Shown here: piece after piece, positions 1 to 8,881 of the stretch | How the letters are laid out: each line of letters begins with the position of its first letter | Numbering within the stretch: position 1 is the first letter of the stretch | NCBI RefSeq assembly: GCF_900638025.1 | Contig: NZ_LR134481.1 | Coordinates: 620,001-684,000 of the forward strand | From: Haemophilus parainfluenzae | Lineage (GTDB): Bacteria > Pseudomonadota > Gammaproteobacteria > Enterobacterales > Pasteurellaceae | DNA: 64,000 bases | Direction of reading: 5' to 3' | Made by a program: the position numbers and the translations under genes | Notes under the pieces: generated by a model | Told to the model about the DNA's origin: nothing | Databases searched by the model: none | Seen by the model: the letters and a program-made list of their open reading frames with translations, nothing else

Positions 1-1
1 A

Positions 2-367
2 TTCCGCGAATTTGCAATGCGTGGTAATGTAGTTGATATGGCAGTCGGTGTTATTATCGGTGGAGCTTTTGGTAAAATTGTTAGTTCACTTGTAGCTGAT
101 ATAGCAATGCCTGTATTAGGTATTTTAACTGGTGGTGTAGATTTCAAAGATTTAAAAATCACGTTAGCAGAAGCGGTAGGTGAAACTCCAGCAGTAACAT
201 TAAACTACGGTGCATTTGTTCAAAACGTCTTTGATTTCATCATCATTGCATTCGTAATCTTCATGATGATCAAAGGTATCAATAAAGTGAAAAAACCAGT
301 AGAAAAAGTGAAAGGACCTTCACAGGAAGAATTACTTACTGAAATTCGCGATTTATTAAAAAAATAA
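2..367 (+). CDS. mscL: Large-conductance mechanosensitive channel MscL (5' partial)
   Basis: MscL is an inner-membrane pentameric channel that opens under membrane tension to release solutes during osmotic downshock. The reading frame is open from base 2 (FREFAM...), so about six N-terminal residues are missing at the window edge; the internal ATG at 17 is not the true start. TM1 carries the family signature [20 protein letters not shown] with its gating glycines. TM2 follows the periplasmic loop ([18 protein letters not shown]), and the C-terminus is a charged helical bundle ending EIRDLLKK. It converges on ispF across a shared hairpin. Confidence 0.96.
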   Translation, partial: FREFAMRGNVVDMAVGVIIGGAFGKIVSSLVADIAMPVLGILTGGVDFKDLKITLAEAVGETPAVTLNYGAFVQNVFDFIIIAFVIFMMIKGINKVKKPVEKVKGPSQEELLTEIRDLLKK

Positions 368-385
368 TAAGAATTTAATGTGAAT

Positions 386-416
386 AAAAAAGGTTGGTAT
401 TTTACCAACCTTTTCT
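386..416. terminator. Bidirectional terminator between mscL and ispF
   Basis: GGTTGGTA (392-399) pairs with TACCAACC (403-410) across a 3-base loop. A-tracts lie on the left and T-tracts on the right, so it can serve both converging genes. Confidence 0.8.
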
Positions 417-428
417 TTTACTTCAAAT

Positions 429-905
429 TTAAGCTTTGAGTAACAATGCAACAGCTTCACAAGCAATCCCCTCACTTCTACCCGTAAAGCCAAGTTTTTC
501 TGTTGTGGTTGCTTTAACATTGACTTGCTCAATATCACAATGTAAATCTTCCGCAATCTTCCCTCGCATTGCATCGATATGAGGACGCATTTTAGGGGCT
601 TGTGCAATAATGGTCACATCCACATTACTTACTTTATAGCCTTTTTCTTGTACTTGGCGGAATGCTTCTCGTAATAAAACACGGCTATCTGCATTTTTAT
701 ATTGCATATCGGTATCAGGGAAGAGTTTACCTATATCTCCTAATGCTGCCGCACCTAATAAAGCATCTGTTAAGGCATGTAAGGCGACATCACCATCAGA
801 ATGGGCAATAAACCCAGTATGGTAAGGCACTTCAACGCCACCAATAATTAAAGGGCGATCTTCACCAAAGGCATGAACATCAAACCCATGTCCAATTCGT
901 ATCAT
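429..905 (-). CDS. ispF: 2-C-methyl-D-erythritol 2,4-cyclodiphosphate synthase
   Basis: IspF catalyses the fifth step of the MEP isoprenoid pathway, closing CDP-methylerythritol 2-phosphate to the cyclodiphosphate with release of CMP. The 158-residue length is normal for the family. The N-terminus carries the zinc-binding motif GHGFDVHAF, followed by [18 protein letters not shown] and the [10 protein letters not shown] loop; [16 protein letters not shown] lies near the C-terminus. The start ATG overlaps the end of ispD by 4 bases, showing translational coupling in an ftsB-ispD-ispF operon. Confidence 0.97.
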   Translation of the reverse strand: MIRIGHGFDVHAFGEDRPLIIGGVEVPYHTGFIAHSDGDVALHALTDALLGAAALGDIGKLFPDTDMQYKNADSRVLLREAFRQVQEKGYKVSNVDVTIIAQAPKMRPHIDAMRGKIAEDLHCDIEQVNVKATTTEKLGFTGRSEGIACEAVALLLKA

Positions 906-1585
906 AGAGTTTTCCTTGTTAAATAAAATTCGGCTAAAGCTAAATCTTCTGGACGTGTCACTTTAATATTATCACTCCTTCCCGCGACTAAGTGCGGTTT
1001 AAATCCAGCCAGTTCCATCGCAGAGGCTTCATCTGTAATATTGGCATCTTGAGAGAGCCCCTGTTCAAGTGCATTTCTTAATAGATCGCAACGGAAAAAT
1101 TGAGGGGTTTGTGCAAGCCAAAGTTCAGTGCGATCTTCTGTTTTAATAATATCTTGTTGTTTATTCGCACGTTTAATCGTATCTACTGCTGGAATGGCCA
1201 AAATAGCGCCTTGTTCATCATCGATTTGGAGCAATTTATCTAAATCTTGGTTTGTTAAACAAGGTCTAGCCGCATCATGCACTAACACCCATGCTTGGTT
1301 ATTTTTAATTGCTTTTAGCCCATTTAGAACTGACTTAGCTCGTGTTTTACCACCTTCAACGAGGGTGATGTTTTGATGAGGAAATAAAGCTATTTCTGAA
1401 AGATAGGGATCATTTTTTCCTACCGCAAGAATAACGTGATTGATTGCAGGGTGGGATAGAATGACAGAGAGTGTATGTTCCAGAATCGTCTTGTCTAAAA
1501 TTTTCAGATATTGCTTAGGTTTATTTGCCTGCATACGGCTTCCAACACCCGCAGCAGGTATGACGGCAATAATTTCACGCTTCAT
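902..1585 (-). CDS. ispD: 2-C-methyl-D-erythritol 4-phosphate cytidylyltransferase
   Basis: IspD transfers CMP from CTP to methylerythritol 4-phosphate, the third step of the MEP pathway. The glycine-rich nucleotide-binding signature [17 protein letters not shown] is at residues 11-27, and [11 protein letters not shown] (about residue 100) and [11 protein letters not shown] are conserved. It overlaps ispF by 4 bases and its start codon touches the ftsB stop codon, so the three genes are probably co-transcribed. An uptake signal core lies inside the gene at 990-998. Confidence 0.97.
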   Translation of the reverse strand: MKREIIAVIPAAGVGSRMQANKPKQYLKILDKTILEHTLSVILSHPAINHVILAVGKNDPYLSEIALFPHQNITLVEGGKTRAKSVLNGLKAIKNNQAWVLVHDAARPCLTNQDLDKLLQIDDEQGAILAIPAVDTIKRANKQQDIIKTEDRTELWLAQTPQFFRCDLLRNALEQGLSQDANITDEASAMELAGFKPHLVAGRSDNIKVTRPEDLALAEFYLTRKTL

Positions 1586-1863
1586 TATTTATGCTCTTTG
1601 ACGATGTGATAGAACACTTCATTTGGTTTGACCATATCATGATTCATGCGAGCACGTTCTTCAATAGATTCAAATCCCTTTGTGAGTCCTTGAATTTCAG
1701 CAGAAACCATTTGATTTCTTTGTGAGAGCTTTTCATTTTCAGCTTTATTCTCTTTGATTTGGGCGGCGACATCTTTGTAATCAAAATAGCCGTTTTTACC
1801 AAACCAAAGATCGTACTGAAAGAGCACGAGAATACCCACTAAAATTCCAATGAAAAGACGCAT
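1585..1863 (-). CDS. ftsB: Cell division protein FtsB
   Basis: FtsB is a small bitopic membrane protein that joins FtsQ and FtsL in the divisome and helps activate septal peptidoglycan synthesis. At 92 residues it has one N-terminal membrane span ([19 protein letters not shown]), a coiled coil rich in heptad E/K/N residues (about 30-65) and the [20 protein letters not shown] tail typical of the family. It heads the operon with ispD and ispF, the same arrangement as in E. coli. Confidence 0.95.
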   Translation of the reverse strand: MRLFIGILVGILVLFQYDLWFGKNGYFDYKDVAAQIKENKAENEKLSQRNQMVSAEIQGLTKGFESIEERARMNHDMVKPNEVFYHIVKEHK

Positions 1864-2000
1864 AAATTACCTATTATTTCTGAAAACCTAGGATAGTTTA
1901 TCGTGAAATGCCGTGAAATGCGATGAAAAAGTGCGGTTAAAAATAAGATGATTTTCGAAATGAGGTCATTGTGCTTATGGGGTAATTTTAAAATAAAAAA

Positions 2001-2016
2001 TGTGATCTATCTCACA
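2001..2016 (+). promoter_or_regulatory. Predicted CRP site upstream of the e(P4) gene
   Basis: TGTGATCTATCTCACA is a full TGTGA-N6-TCACA palindrome. A likely -10 box TATACT lies at 2068-2073, putting the CRP centre near -71.5, a classic class I activation position. The site sequence is direct; regulation is inferred. Confidence 0.75.
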
Positions 2017-2098
2017 AATTAGTTATAAAGTTTGATAAACCCATAGCCACTGCCTGAATAGGCTTGTTATACTTTTGCCTGCCATTATAACGTTTTAA

Positions 2099-2932
<834 letters not shown>

Positions 2933-2950
2933 TTCCTATCTTATCATCAA

Positions 2951-2981
2951 TAAACACCCACATGATTGTGGGTGTTTTTAT
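2951..2981 (+). terminator. Rho-independent terminator of hel
   Basis: AACACCCACA (2953-2962) pairs with TGTGGGTGTT (2967-2976) around a TGAT loop and is followed by a T-run. Confidence 0.85.
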
Positions 2982-3000
2982 TTCTGTAGAAAAGTGCGGT

Positions 3001-3624
3001 CTATTTTTGTGTCATTTTTTCTTTATGGGCAGTGAAGTCACCACCTTTGGCAAGCATACGAAGTTGTAAGATAACACGCTCTTTTAACAAATCTTGTTCA
3101 GCTTTGGTCATATCTAAGGCATTAGAACCTGCTGTGAATACAATGGTTACCATACCTTCAGCCTGAACATAAGATACATATTGCGAGTAGTGGTTTTTCT
3201 TCGCAATGTATTCAGCCAATTCATCAACAAAGTGCTTGATTTCACGAGCAGCTGCGGTACGGAAAGCTTGAGAAGTGCCCGAACTTTCACGTAAGAGCAA
3301 ACGGAATACGTTGGTACTGTGGGTAATAAACTCAAAAAAAGTTTCCACGGAGACACGGATCACACTACCACCAGCATCAATACGTTTGCGAGCTTGACGC
3401 ATTAATTGACGGAGGGTTAAACCGGCTTCATCAACCATTTCTAAGCCGAGCTCATCCATATCGCTAAAGTGGCGATAGAAAGAAGTCGGTGCAATACCTG
3501 CTTCACGTGCCACTTCACGTAAACTCAGATTAGAAAAACTTTTTTCTGCACTTAATTGATTGAACGCTGCACCAATTAAGGCTCGACGGGTTTTTTCTTT
3601 TTGAATAGCTCGAACACCAGCCAT
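3001..3624 (-). CDS. fabR: TetR-family fatty acid biosynthesis repressor FabR
   Basis: FabR represses unsaturated fatty acid synthesis genes (fabA/fabB in E. coli) and sets membrane lipid saturation. The 207-residue protein has an N-terminal TetR-type helix-turn-helix ([20 protein letters not shown], about residues 34-53). An all-helical ligand domain follows, with [19 protein letters not shown] matching FabR orthologues. It lies 15 bases downstream of oxyR on the same strand, so the two may be co-transcribed; in E. coli fabR is also near oxyR. An uptake signal abuts the stop codon. Confidence 0.93.
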   Translation of the reverse strand: MAGVRAIQKEKTRRALIGAAFNQLSAEKSFSNLSLREVAREAGIAPTSFYRHFSDMDELGLEMVDEAGLTLRQLMRQARKRIDAGGSVIRVSVETFFEFITHSTNVFRLLLRESSGTSQAFRTAAAREIKHFVDELAEYIAKKNHYSQYVSYVQAEGMVTIVFTAGSNALDMTKAEQDLLKERVILQLRMLAKGGDFTAHKEKMTQK

Positions 3625-3639
3625 TTGGTTTTCCTCAAT

Positions 3640-4554
3640 CTATAATAAATTATTTTTATTCGCTAAAATAGATTTGACTTGTTTACTGACTGCTCGAGCA
3701 ACACGTTCATAACGATTACGCAATGGCGAACCTGGGCGGTAAACTAAGGCAATGGTACGGGTTGGTTCTGGAGAATGGCAAGGGATATATTTGACGCCTT
3801 CGCGTGTTCCCTCATTTAATACCGCAAGTTCAGGCATAAAGGTGATGCCTGCATTGGCTGCCACCATGTTACGCAAAGTTTCAAGGCTAGTTGCCTGGAA
3901 GTGAGAATCTTCTTTGGCGCCTGCTGTAAAACAATAATCGAGTGCTTGATTACGTAAACAATGCCCGTCATCTAGCATGAGCATTTCTTGCCCTTTTAAG
4001 GTATTCATGGCAATTTTGCTTTCTGATGCCCATGGATGCTGTTCTGAAACTGCTAGTAACATTTTTTCATCAAAAATAGGCACTTCGATAAAGGCTTCAG
4101 TTTCGGCTACACGAGCGACAATCGCACAATCTAAGCGCCCAGTCTCCAATTGTTCTAATAATTGGTGAGTTTGGGCTTCGTAAAGAAATACTTCTAAATC
4201 TGGGAAAGTTTCTTTCAATGTTGGTACAATATAAGGAAGTAGGTAAGGACCAACAGTTGGGATGAGTCCGATGTGTAATGGTCCTGTCATTTCTTTACCT
4301 TGATTACTAGCCATTTCTTTGAGTAATTTTACTTCGCGTAATACAGTGCGAGCTTGATCGACAAGTAACATACCTGATTGCGTGAAGAGTACTTTACGGC
4401 TAGTACGTTCAAGTAAAACAATGCCTAATTCATCTTCTAGTTTGCGAATTTGGCCACTTAAAGTGGGTTGGCTAACATTGCAAGAATCCGCCGCTCGGCG
4501 GAAATGTTTAAACTCGGAAAGGGCTACTAAGTATTCTAAATCACGGATATTCAT
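3640..4554 (-). CDS. oxyR: Hydrogen peroxide-sensing regulator OxyR
   Basis: OxyR is a LysR-type transcription factor that senses peroxide through a disulfide and activates antioxidant genes. It has an N-terminal winged helix-turn-helix (LEYLVALSEFKHFRRAADSC..., residues 6-65) and a LysR effector domain. The redox pair is visible in DDGHCLRNQALDYC, corresponding to Cys199 and Cys208 of E. coli OxyR. The 304-residue length is standard. It is transcribed divergently from the hybrid peroxiredoxin gene, a probable direct target. Confidence 0.97.
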   Translation of the reverse strand: MNIRDLEYLVALSEFKHFRRAADSCNVSQPTLSGQIRKLEDELGIVLLERTSRKVLFTQSGMLLVDQARTVLREVKLLKEMASNQGKEMTGPLHIGLIPTVGPYLLPYIVPTLKETFPDLEVFLYEAQTHQLLEQLETGRLDCAIVARVAETEAFIEVPIFDEKMLLAVSEQHPWASESKIAMNTLKGQEMLMLDDGHCLRNQALDYCFTAGAKEDSHFQATSLETLRNMVAANAGITFMPELAVLNEGTREGVKYIPCHSPEPTRTIALVYRPGSPLRNRYERVARAVSKQVKSILANKNNLL

Positions 4555-4568
4555 AGGGTTCTCACTTT

Positions 4569-4605
4569 ATAGAATATGTCAATTAAAAGGATAGAATTAA
4601 TTGAT
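4569..4605 (+). promoter_or_regulatory. Possible OxyR binding site in the oxyR/peroxiredoxin intergenic region
   Basis: The E. coli OxyR footprint has four ATAG/CTAT-like elements at fixed offsets. Here ATAG at 4569 and ATAG at 4591 have the expected 22-base phase, and CAAT and TGAT sit at the intervening positions with partial matches. A TATAAT box at 4629-4634 lacks a good -35, which suits an activator-dependent promoter. This is inference from pattern spacing only. Confidence 0.45.
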
Positions 4606-4628
4606 TATGACTATATCATAAAACTTGC

Positions 4629-4634
4629 TATAAT
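4629..4634 (+). promoter_or_regulatory. -10 box of the hybrid peroxiredoxin promoter
   Basis: A perfect TATAAT lies 52 bases before the start codon. The nearest TTGATT (4601-4606) is too far for a normal -35. Confidence 0.6.
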
Positions 4635-4685
4635 GCCTATAAAGTTTTTAGGACAACTTAATTTAACTAACAGAGGAGACACATT

Positions 4686-5411
4686 ATGTCTAATATGGAA
4701 GGAAAAAAAGTTCCACAAGTTACATTCCGCACTCGTCAAGGCGATCAATGGGTTGATGTAACCACATCCGAGTTATTTGATAACAAAACAGTTGTCGTTT
4801 TTTCATTACCTGGTGCTTTTACGCCAACTTGTTCATCATCTCATTTACCACGTTATAACGAACTTGTGCCTGTTTTCAAACAATATGGTATTGATGATAT
4901 TTTAGTCGTGTCAGTAAATGATACGTTCGTTATGAATGCTTGGAAAGAAGCAGAAGATGCAAACAATGTAAAATTCATTCCTGACGGTAATGGCACCTTC
5001 ACTGAAGGTATGGGGATGTTAGTCGGAAAAGATGATTTAGGTTTTGGTAAACGTTCTTGGCGTTATTCTATGCTTGTAAAAAATGGCGTTGTAGAAAAAA
5101 TGTTTATTGAACCAAATGAACCTGGCGATCCATTTAAAGTATCTGATGCTGATACCATGTTGAAATATATTGCACCCGATTTCCGAGTACAAGAATCAAT
5201 CGCAATCTTCACTAAACCTGGTTGCCCATATTGCGCGAAAGCAAAACAACTTTTACATGATAAAGGCTTAAGCTTTGAAGAAATCGTATTAGGGCATGAT
5301 GCCACAATCGTGAGTGTGCGTGCAGTTTCTGGCCGATCCACTGTACCACAAATCTTTATTGGGGGTAAACACATCGGTGGTAGTGACGATTTAGAAAAAT
5401 ACTTTGCTTAA
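4686..5411 (+). CDS. Hybrid peroxiredoxin-glutaredoxin (Prx5-Grx)
   Basis: This glutathione-dependent peroxidase reduces H2O2 and organic hydroperoxides; the fused glutaredoxin recycles the peroxiredoxin with glutathione. Residues 1-165 are a Prx5-type domain with the peroxidatic cysteine in [14 protein letters not shown] (about residue 50). Residues 170-241 are a glutaredoxin with the CPYC active site ([15 protein letters not shown]). The 241-residue length and domain order match the H. influenzae hybrid Prx5 (PGdx). ATG 4686 follows an AGAGGAG ribosome site. It is divergent from oxyR and likely OxyR-activated. Confidence 0.96.
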   Translation: MSNMEGKKVPQVTFRTRQGDQWVDVTTSELFDNKTVVVFSLPGAFTPTCSSSHLPRYNELVPVFKQYGIDDILVVSVNDTFVMNAWKEAEDANNVKFIPDGNGTFTEGMGMLVGKDDLGFGKRSWRYSMLVKNGVVEKMFIEPNEPGDPFKVSDADTMLKYIAPDFRVQESIAIFTKPGCPYCAKAKQLLHDKGLSFEEIVLGHDATIVSVRAVSGRSTVPQIFIGGKHIGGSDDLEKYFA

Positions 5412-5463
5412 TTGATTGTTAGGTAGGAAATTTTTTATATTTTTGATTGTTAGGAACATAATT

Positions 5464-5490
5464 TGAAGGGAGCACAAGCTCCCTTTTTGT
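5464..5490 (+). terminator. Terminator of the hybrid peroxiredoxin gene
   Basis: AAGGGAGC (5466-5473) pairs with GCTCCCTT (5478-5485) around ACAA and is followed by TTTGTTGTTT. Confidence 0.85.
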
Positions 5491-5515
5491 TGTTTGTGAT
5501 TTTGTTTTTATATTC

Positions 5516-5833
5516 TTAAGCATTAAAGCCAATGCAGCAAACCGAAACTAAAACAATGTAAAAAATGACCGCACTTAGTAGCAATAATTTTACGGCAAGT
5601 TTAGGTTTATGCTGATGTAATTTATAAAGTAAACGCGCAACCAAAACCAAAACAAAGGGATACACCCAAAAGATAATCGAGAAAAGATCGATCTGAAAGT
5701 CGCTTAATGTTGGGTTTTTCGCAAAAGCAGTGGAAAGCAGAGAGGCCATAGGCCAGAGTAAAATGGGTAAACAAAATGCCGCGATTCCCCAAGCGAAGCC
5801 ACTAAATCCTGTCGGCATAGTTTGTTTTTTCAT
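5516..5833 (-). CDS. Small predicted inner-membrane protein
   Basis: The protein has 105 residues and no function I can assign. Three hydrophobic segments are visible: GFAWGIAAFCLPILLWPMASLL, LFSIIFWVYPFVLVLVARLLY and LAVKLLLLSAVIFYIVLVSVCCIGF. I chose ATG 5833 because an AAGG ribosome site precedes it; the upstream in-frame ATG at 5878 would add an unlikely tail. It is divergent from glpG with about 45 bases between starts. It resembles small Haemophilus-restricted membrane proteins (possibly the DUF5389 type, from memory). An uptake signal is embedded at 5568-5576. Confidence 0.7.
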   Translation of the reverse strand: MKKQTMPTGFSGFAWGIAAFCLPILLWPMASLLSTAFAKNPTLSDFQIDLFSIIFWVYPFVLVLVARLLYKLHQHKPKLAVKLLLLSAVIFYIVLVSVCCIGFNA

Positions 5834-5878
5834 AATGAACCTTATATGATTGACGAAAAATAAAAAGGAATATAACAA

Positions 5879-6505
5879 ATGCCGTCTTTATTTGATAGTG
5901 AAACCGATGCGTCAGAAGAGAGAAAAGTATTGAAACGCACATTGAGCGCACAAAAAATCACGTTTATTTTGACCGCACTTTGCGCAGTGATTTATCTCTT
6001 GCAGAATGTAGGGTTTGAAGAGCCAATGATGGATTTATTCCATTATCCTGCTTATTCTTGGGAAGATCAGGAAATATGGCGTTATTTCACACATACTATT
6101 GTGCATTTGTCGGTACCTCATATTTTATTTAATCTTTCGTGGTTCTGGTTATTTGGTGGTGCGATTGAACGCCGATTTGGTTCTTTCCATTTTTTATTAT
6201 TGGTCTTAGTGTCTGCTGCAGTGAGTGGCGCTGCACAGAATTACTTTACCGGTCCTGTCTTTTTCGGATTATCTGGTGTCGTGTATGCGGTGTTAGGTTA
6301 TGTGTTGGTGGTGGACAAATTGCACCCGCATAGCTTTGACTTACCGGAAGGTTTTTTTACAATGTTACTGGTAGGTCTTCTCTTTGGCTTTATTAGTCCG
6401 TTGTTTGGTATTAATATAGGCAACGCAGCTCATGTTTCAGGCTTTATCTTAGGATTGGTTTGGGGATTTCTGCAGAGTAAAATTAATAGTAGAGCGTTTA
6501 GCTAA
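5879..6505 (+). CDS. glpG: Rhomboid-family intramembrane serine protease GlpG
   Basis: GlpG cleaves substrate transmembrane helices inside the inner membrane. The 208-residue protein is all membrane spans and lacks the cytoplasmic domain of E. coli GlpG, as in H. influenzae. The catalytic serine lies in FFGLSGVVYAVLGY (about residue 135) and the histidine in GNAAHVSGFILG (about residue 188); HILFNLSWFWLFGG supplies the conserved oxyanion-side His and Asn. Its N-terminus is about 15 residues longer than the remembered H. influenzae protein. glpR follows after 21 bases, so they probably form an operon. Confidence 0.93.
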   Translation: MPSLFDSETDASEERKVLKRTLSAQKITFILTALCAVIYLLQNVGFEEPMMDLFHYPAYSWEDQEIWRYFTHTIVHLSVPHILFNLSWFWLFGGAIERRFGSFHFLLLVLVSAAVSGAAQNYFTGPVFFGLSGVVYAVLGYVLVVDKLHPHSFDLPEGFFTMLLVGLLFGFISPLFGINIGNAAHVSGFILGLVWGFLQSKINSRAFS

Positions 6506-6526
6506 TTCAACTGTATAGACATTTAT

Positions 6527-7282
6527 ATGAAACAATCATTACGCCATCAGAAAATTGTTGAGCTTGTGACGCAAAAAGGCTATGCCAGCACAGAAGAGCT
6601 GGTTATCGAATTAGAAGTTAGTCCTCAGACAATTCGACGCGATCTGAATATTCTTGCAGAGCAAGATTTAATTCGTCGTCATCATGGTGGTGCGGCACCT
6701 TCTTCTACCGCAGAAAATTCAGATTATATTGAGCGTAAACAATTTTTCCCTTCCCAAAAAAGTGCGATTGCCCGCAAAGTGGCGGAATGTATTCCAAATG
6801 GCGCCTCCTTATTTATTGATATTGGTACAACACCTGAAGCCGTGGCAAATGCCTTGTTAAATCATGAGCGTTTACGCATTGTGACAAATAATCTCAATGC
6901 TGCTCATTTATTACGTCAAAATGAAACCTTTGATATTACGATGGCGGGAGGTTCTTTGCGTAAGGATGGGGGAATTATTGGTGAGGCAACGGTTAATTTT
7001 ATTTCGCAATTCCGTTTAGATTTCGGGATTCTGGGTATTAGTGCAATCGACCTTGATGGTTCATTATTGGACTATGATTATCATGAAGTCCAAGTGAAAC
7101 GTGCCATTATAGAAAGTTCTCGTCAAACGTTATTAGCGACCGATCATTCAAAATTTTCTCGACAAGCCATTGTGCGATTAGGGGAGCTCAAAGACGTGGA
7201 TTATCTTTTTACTGATGATGTGCCAAAACAAATTGAGGATTATTTAGAAAATAGCAATACAAAGTTAGTGATTTGTAAATAG
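6527..7282 (+). CDS. glpR: DeoR-family glycerol-3-phosphate regulon repressor GlpR
   Basis: GlpR represses glycerol and glycerol-3-phosphate utilisation genes until glycerol-3-phosphate binds. The protein (251 residues) has a DeoR-type helix-turn-helix (residues 6-57, with VSPQTIRRDLNIL as recognition helix). A sugar-phosphate isomerase-like effector domain follows, with FIDIGTTPEAVANALL, VTNNLNAAHLL and MAGGSLRKDGGIIGEAT. The glpG-glpR order is the same as in E. coli, which supports the name over other DeoR members. An uptake-signal hairpin terminates the unit. Confidence 0.9.
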   Translation: MKQSLRHQKIVELVTQKGYASTEELVIELEVSPQTIRRDLNILAEQDLIRRHHGGAAPSSTAENSDYIERKQFFPSQKSAIARKVAECIPNGASLFIDIGTTPEAVANALLNHERLRIVTNNLNAAHLLRQNETFDITMAGGSLRKDGGIIGEATVNFISQFRLDFGILGISAIDLDGSLLDYDYHEVQVKRAIIESSRQTLLATDHSKFSRQAIVRLGELKDVDYLFTDDVPKQIEDYLENSNTKLVICK

Positions 7283-7290
7283 TCTAAATA

Positions 7291-7325
7291 GGAAGTGCGG
7301 TCAAAAAAATAACCGCACTTTTTTG
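7291..7325 (+). terminator. Terminator of glpR built from an inverted pair of uptake signals
   Basis: AAGTGCGGT (7294-7302) pairs with ACCGCACTT (7313-7321) and is followed by a T-run. Head-to-head uptake signals acting as terminators are well known in Haemophilus. Confidence 0.85.
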
Positions 7326-7631
7326 TAAGCATCCCTGCTTAGCCACTGCTGTTTCGACCAATTCAAAATTAACTCTATTCATGTCAACATCCTTATTGAT
7401 ATAAGATAAAGCTAATTTTGCTGCATATTAAATTGTTAAATTTTAGAGATAAAAACGGACGGCAAATCATTTGACTGCCAATTTTTATTTAGGACTACGG
7501 GGAAGGTTTGCTTGAAGCGTCAAGAAAGACAAGAGCTTGATAGATCAAGTAGAGCACATCGAGATCCCTCTCTAAATGTAATTTATTTATACTGCTATTT
7601 TTAAAAAAAGGGAATATTAAAATTACAAATA
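7326..7631. other. Gene-poor stretch between glpR and trmL
   Basis: The whole 7283-7715 interval has no convincing gene. On the minus strand a 41-codon open frame (7302-7427) reads through an ATG at 7382 preceded by GGATG; its residues (KLALSYINKDVDMNRVNFELVETAVAKQG split across the ATG) look protein-like and may be the tail of a lost gene. The rest (7430-7630) is AT-rich with no recognisable element apart from the features listed separately. Confidence 0.4.
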
Positions 7632-7647
7632 TGTGATCGAGATCACA
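7632..7647. promoter_or_regulatory. Orphan CRP palindrome in a convergent intergenic region
   Basis: TGTGATCGAGATCACA is an almost ideal CRP site. It lies downstream of both flanking genes (glpR ends at 7282 on plus, trmL ends at 7716 on minus), so it has no obvious target gene. Confidence 0.7.
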
Positions 7648-7663
7648 ATTTAAATGCAAAAAG

Positions 7664-7698
7664 AAAGCCACTTATTTTGGTTTAGAAAATAAGCGACT
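7664..7698 (-). terminator. Terminator of the rsmD-trmL unit
   Basis: Read on the minus strand, CTTATTTT (7697-side) pairs with AAAATAAG with flanking AG.C/G.CT pairs, and TTTCTTTTTG follows. Confidence 0.7.
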
Positions 7699-7715
7699 AT
7701 TTTACTGATTTTTTA

Positions 7716-8198
<483 letters not shown>

Positions 8199-8783
8199 CT
8201 AATCTTTTTGATACAGGCGATAACTCACCATGCCTGCAGTTTTCTCTTTCAGTAGTTGCCAATTGTCAGGCATGCTAAGCGGTTTGTCTTTTTCTGTTTC
8301 CACATAAATCAATGCATGGGGTAACAGCCAATTCTTTTCCTCCAAGAGAGTAATTGCTTGTTCTGCTAAGCCAAAATGAAAAGGTGGATCTAAAAATACC
8401 ACATCAAAGTGCGGTTGATTTTGCACTTGTTTTAAAAATTCTAAACTATTTTGATTGATTACCTGAGCTTGTTCACTCGTTGTTTTTAGCGTTTGCAAAT
8501 TTTTCTTTAATTGGTTTGCCACATTTTTATCTAACTCTAAAAACGTCACCTGTTTCGCTTGGCGAGAAAGGGCTTCAAAACCAAGTGAGCCACTGCCTGC
8601 AAAGCAATCAAGACAATGGCTATCCACAATGTAAGGCATCAACCAGTTGAATAAGGTTTCTTTTACGCGATCGCCTGTTGGACGCAAACCTTCTGCATTT
8701 AAAACCGGTAATTTTCGCCCTCGCCAAAGACCTGCGATGATTCGAACTTCGCCTTTGGCGTTTTGAACTTGCATTTTTTTCAT
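8199..8783 (-). CDS. rsmD: 16S rRNA (guanine(966)-N2)-methyltransferase RsmD
   Basis: RsmD methylates G966 of 16S rRNA during 30S assembly. The 194-residue class I methyltransferase shows GLRPTGDRVKETLFNWL near the N-terminus, the SAM loop LDCFAGSGSLGFEALSR (about residues 57-73) and the catalytic VVFLDPPF motif (about residues 127-134). Two in-frame ATG codons (8783 and 8774) could serve as start. It is divergent from ftsY, the same neighbour pair as in E. coli. Confidence 0.94.
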   Translation of the reverse strand: MKKMQVQNAKGEVRIIAGLWRGRKLPVLNAEGLRPTGDRVKETLFNWLMPYIVDSHCLDCFAGSGSLGFEALSRQAKQVTFLELDKNVANQLKKNLQTLKTTSEQAQVINQNSLEFLKQVQNQPHFDVVFLDPPFHFGLAEQAITLLEEKNWLLPHALIYVETEKDKPLSMPDNWQLLKEKTAGMVSYRLYQKD

Positions 8784-8881
8784 AAAGAAACAGATTTGTA
8801 GTGAAAATTGTGCTTAGTTTAGACGATTTTTTGTTAGAATAGTCAATATTTTTTACAGATTTGTGTTTAAGAGAAGAATTT

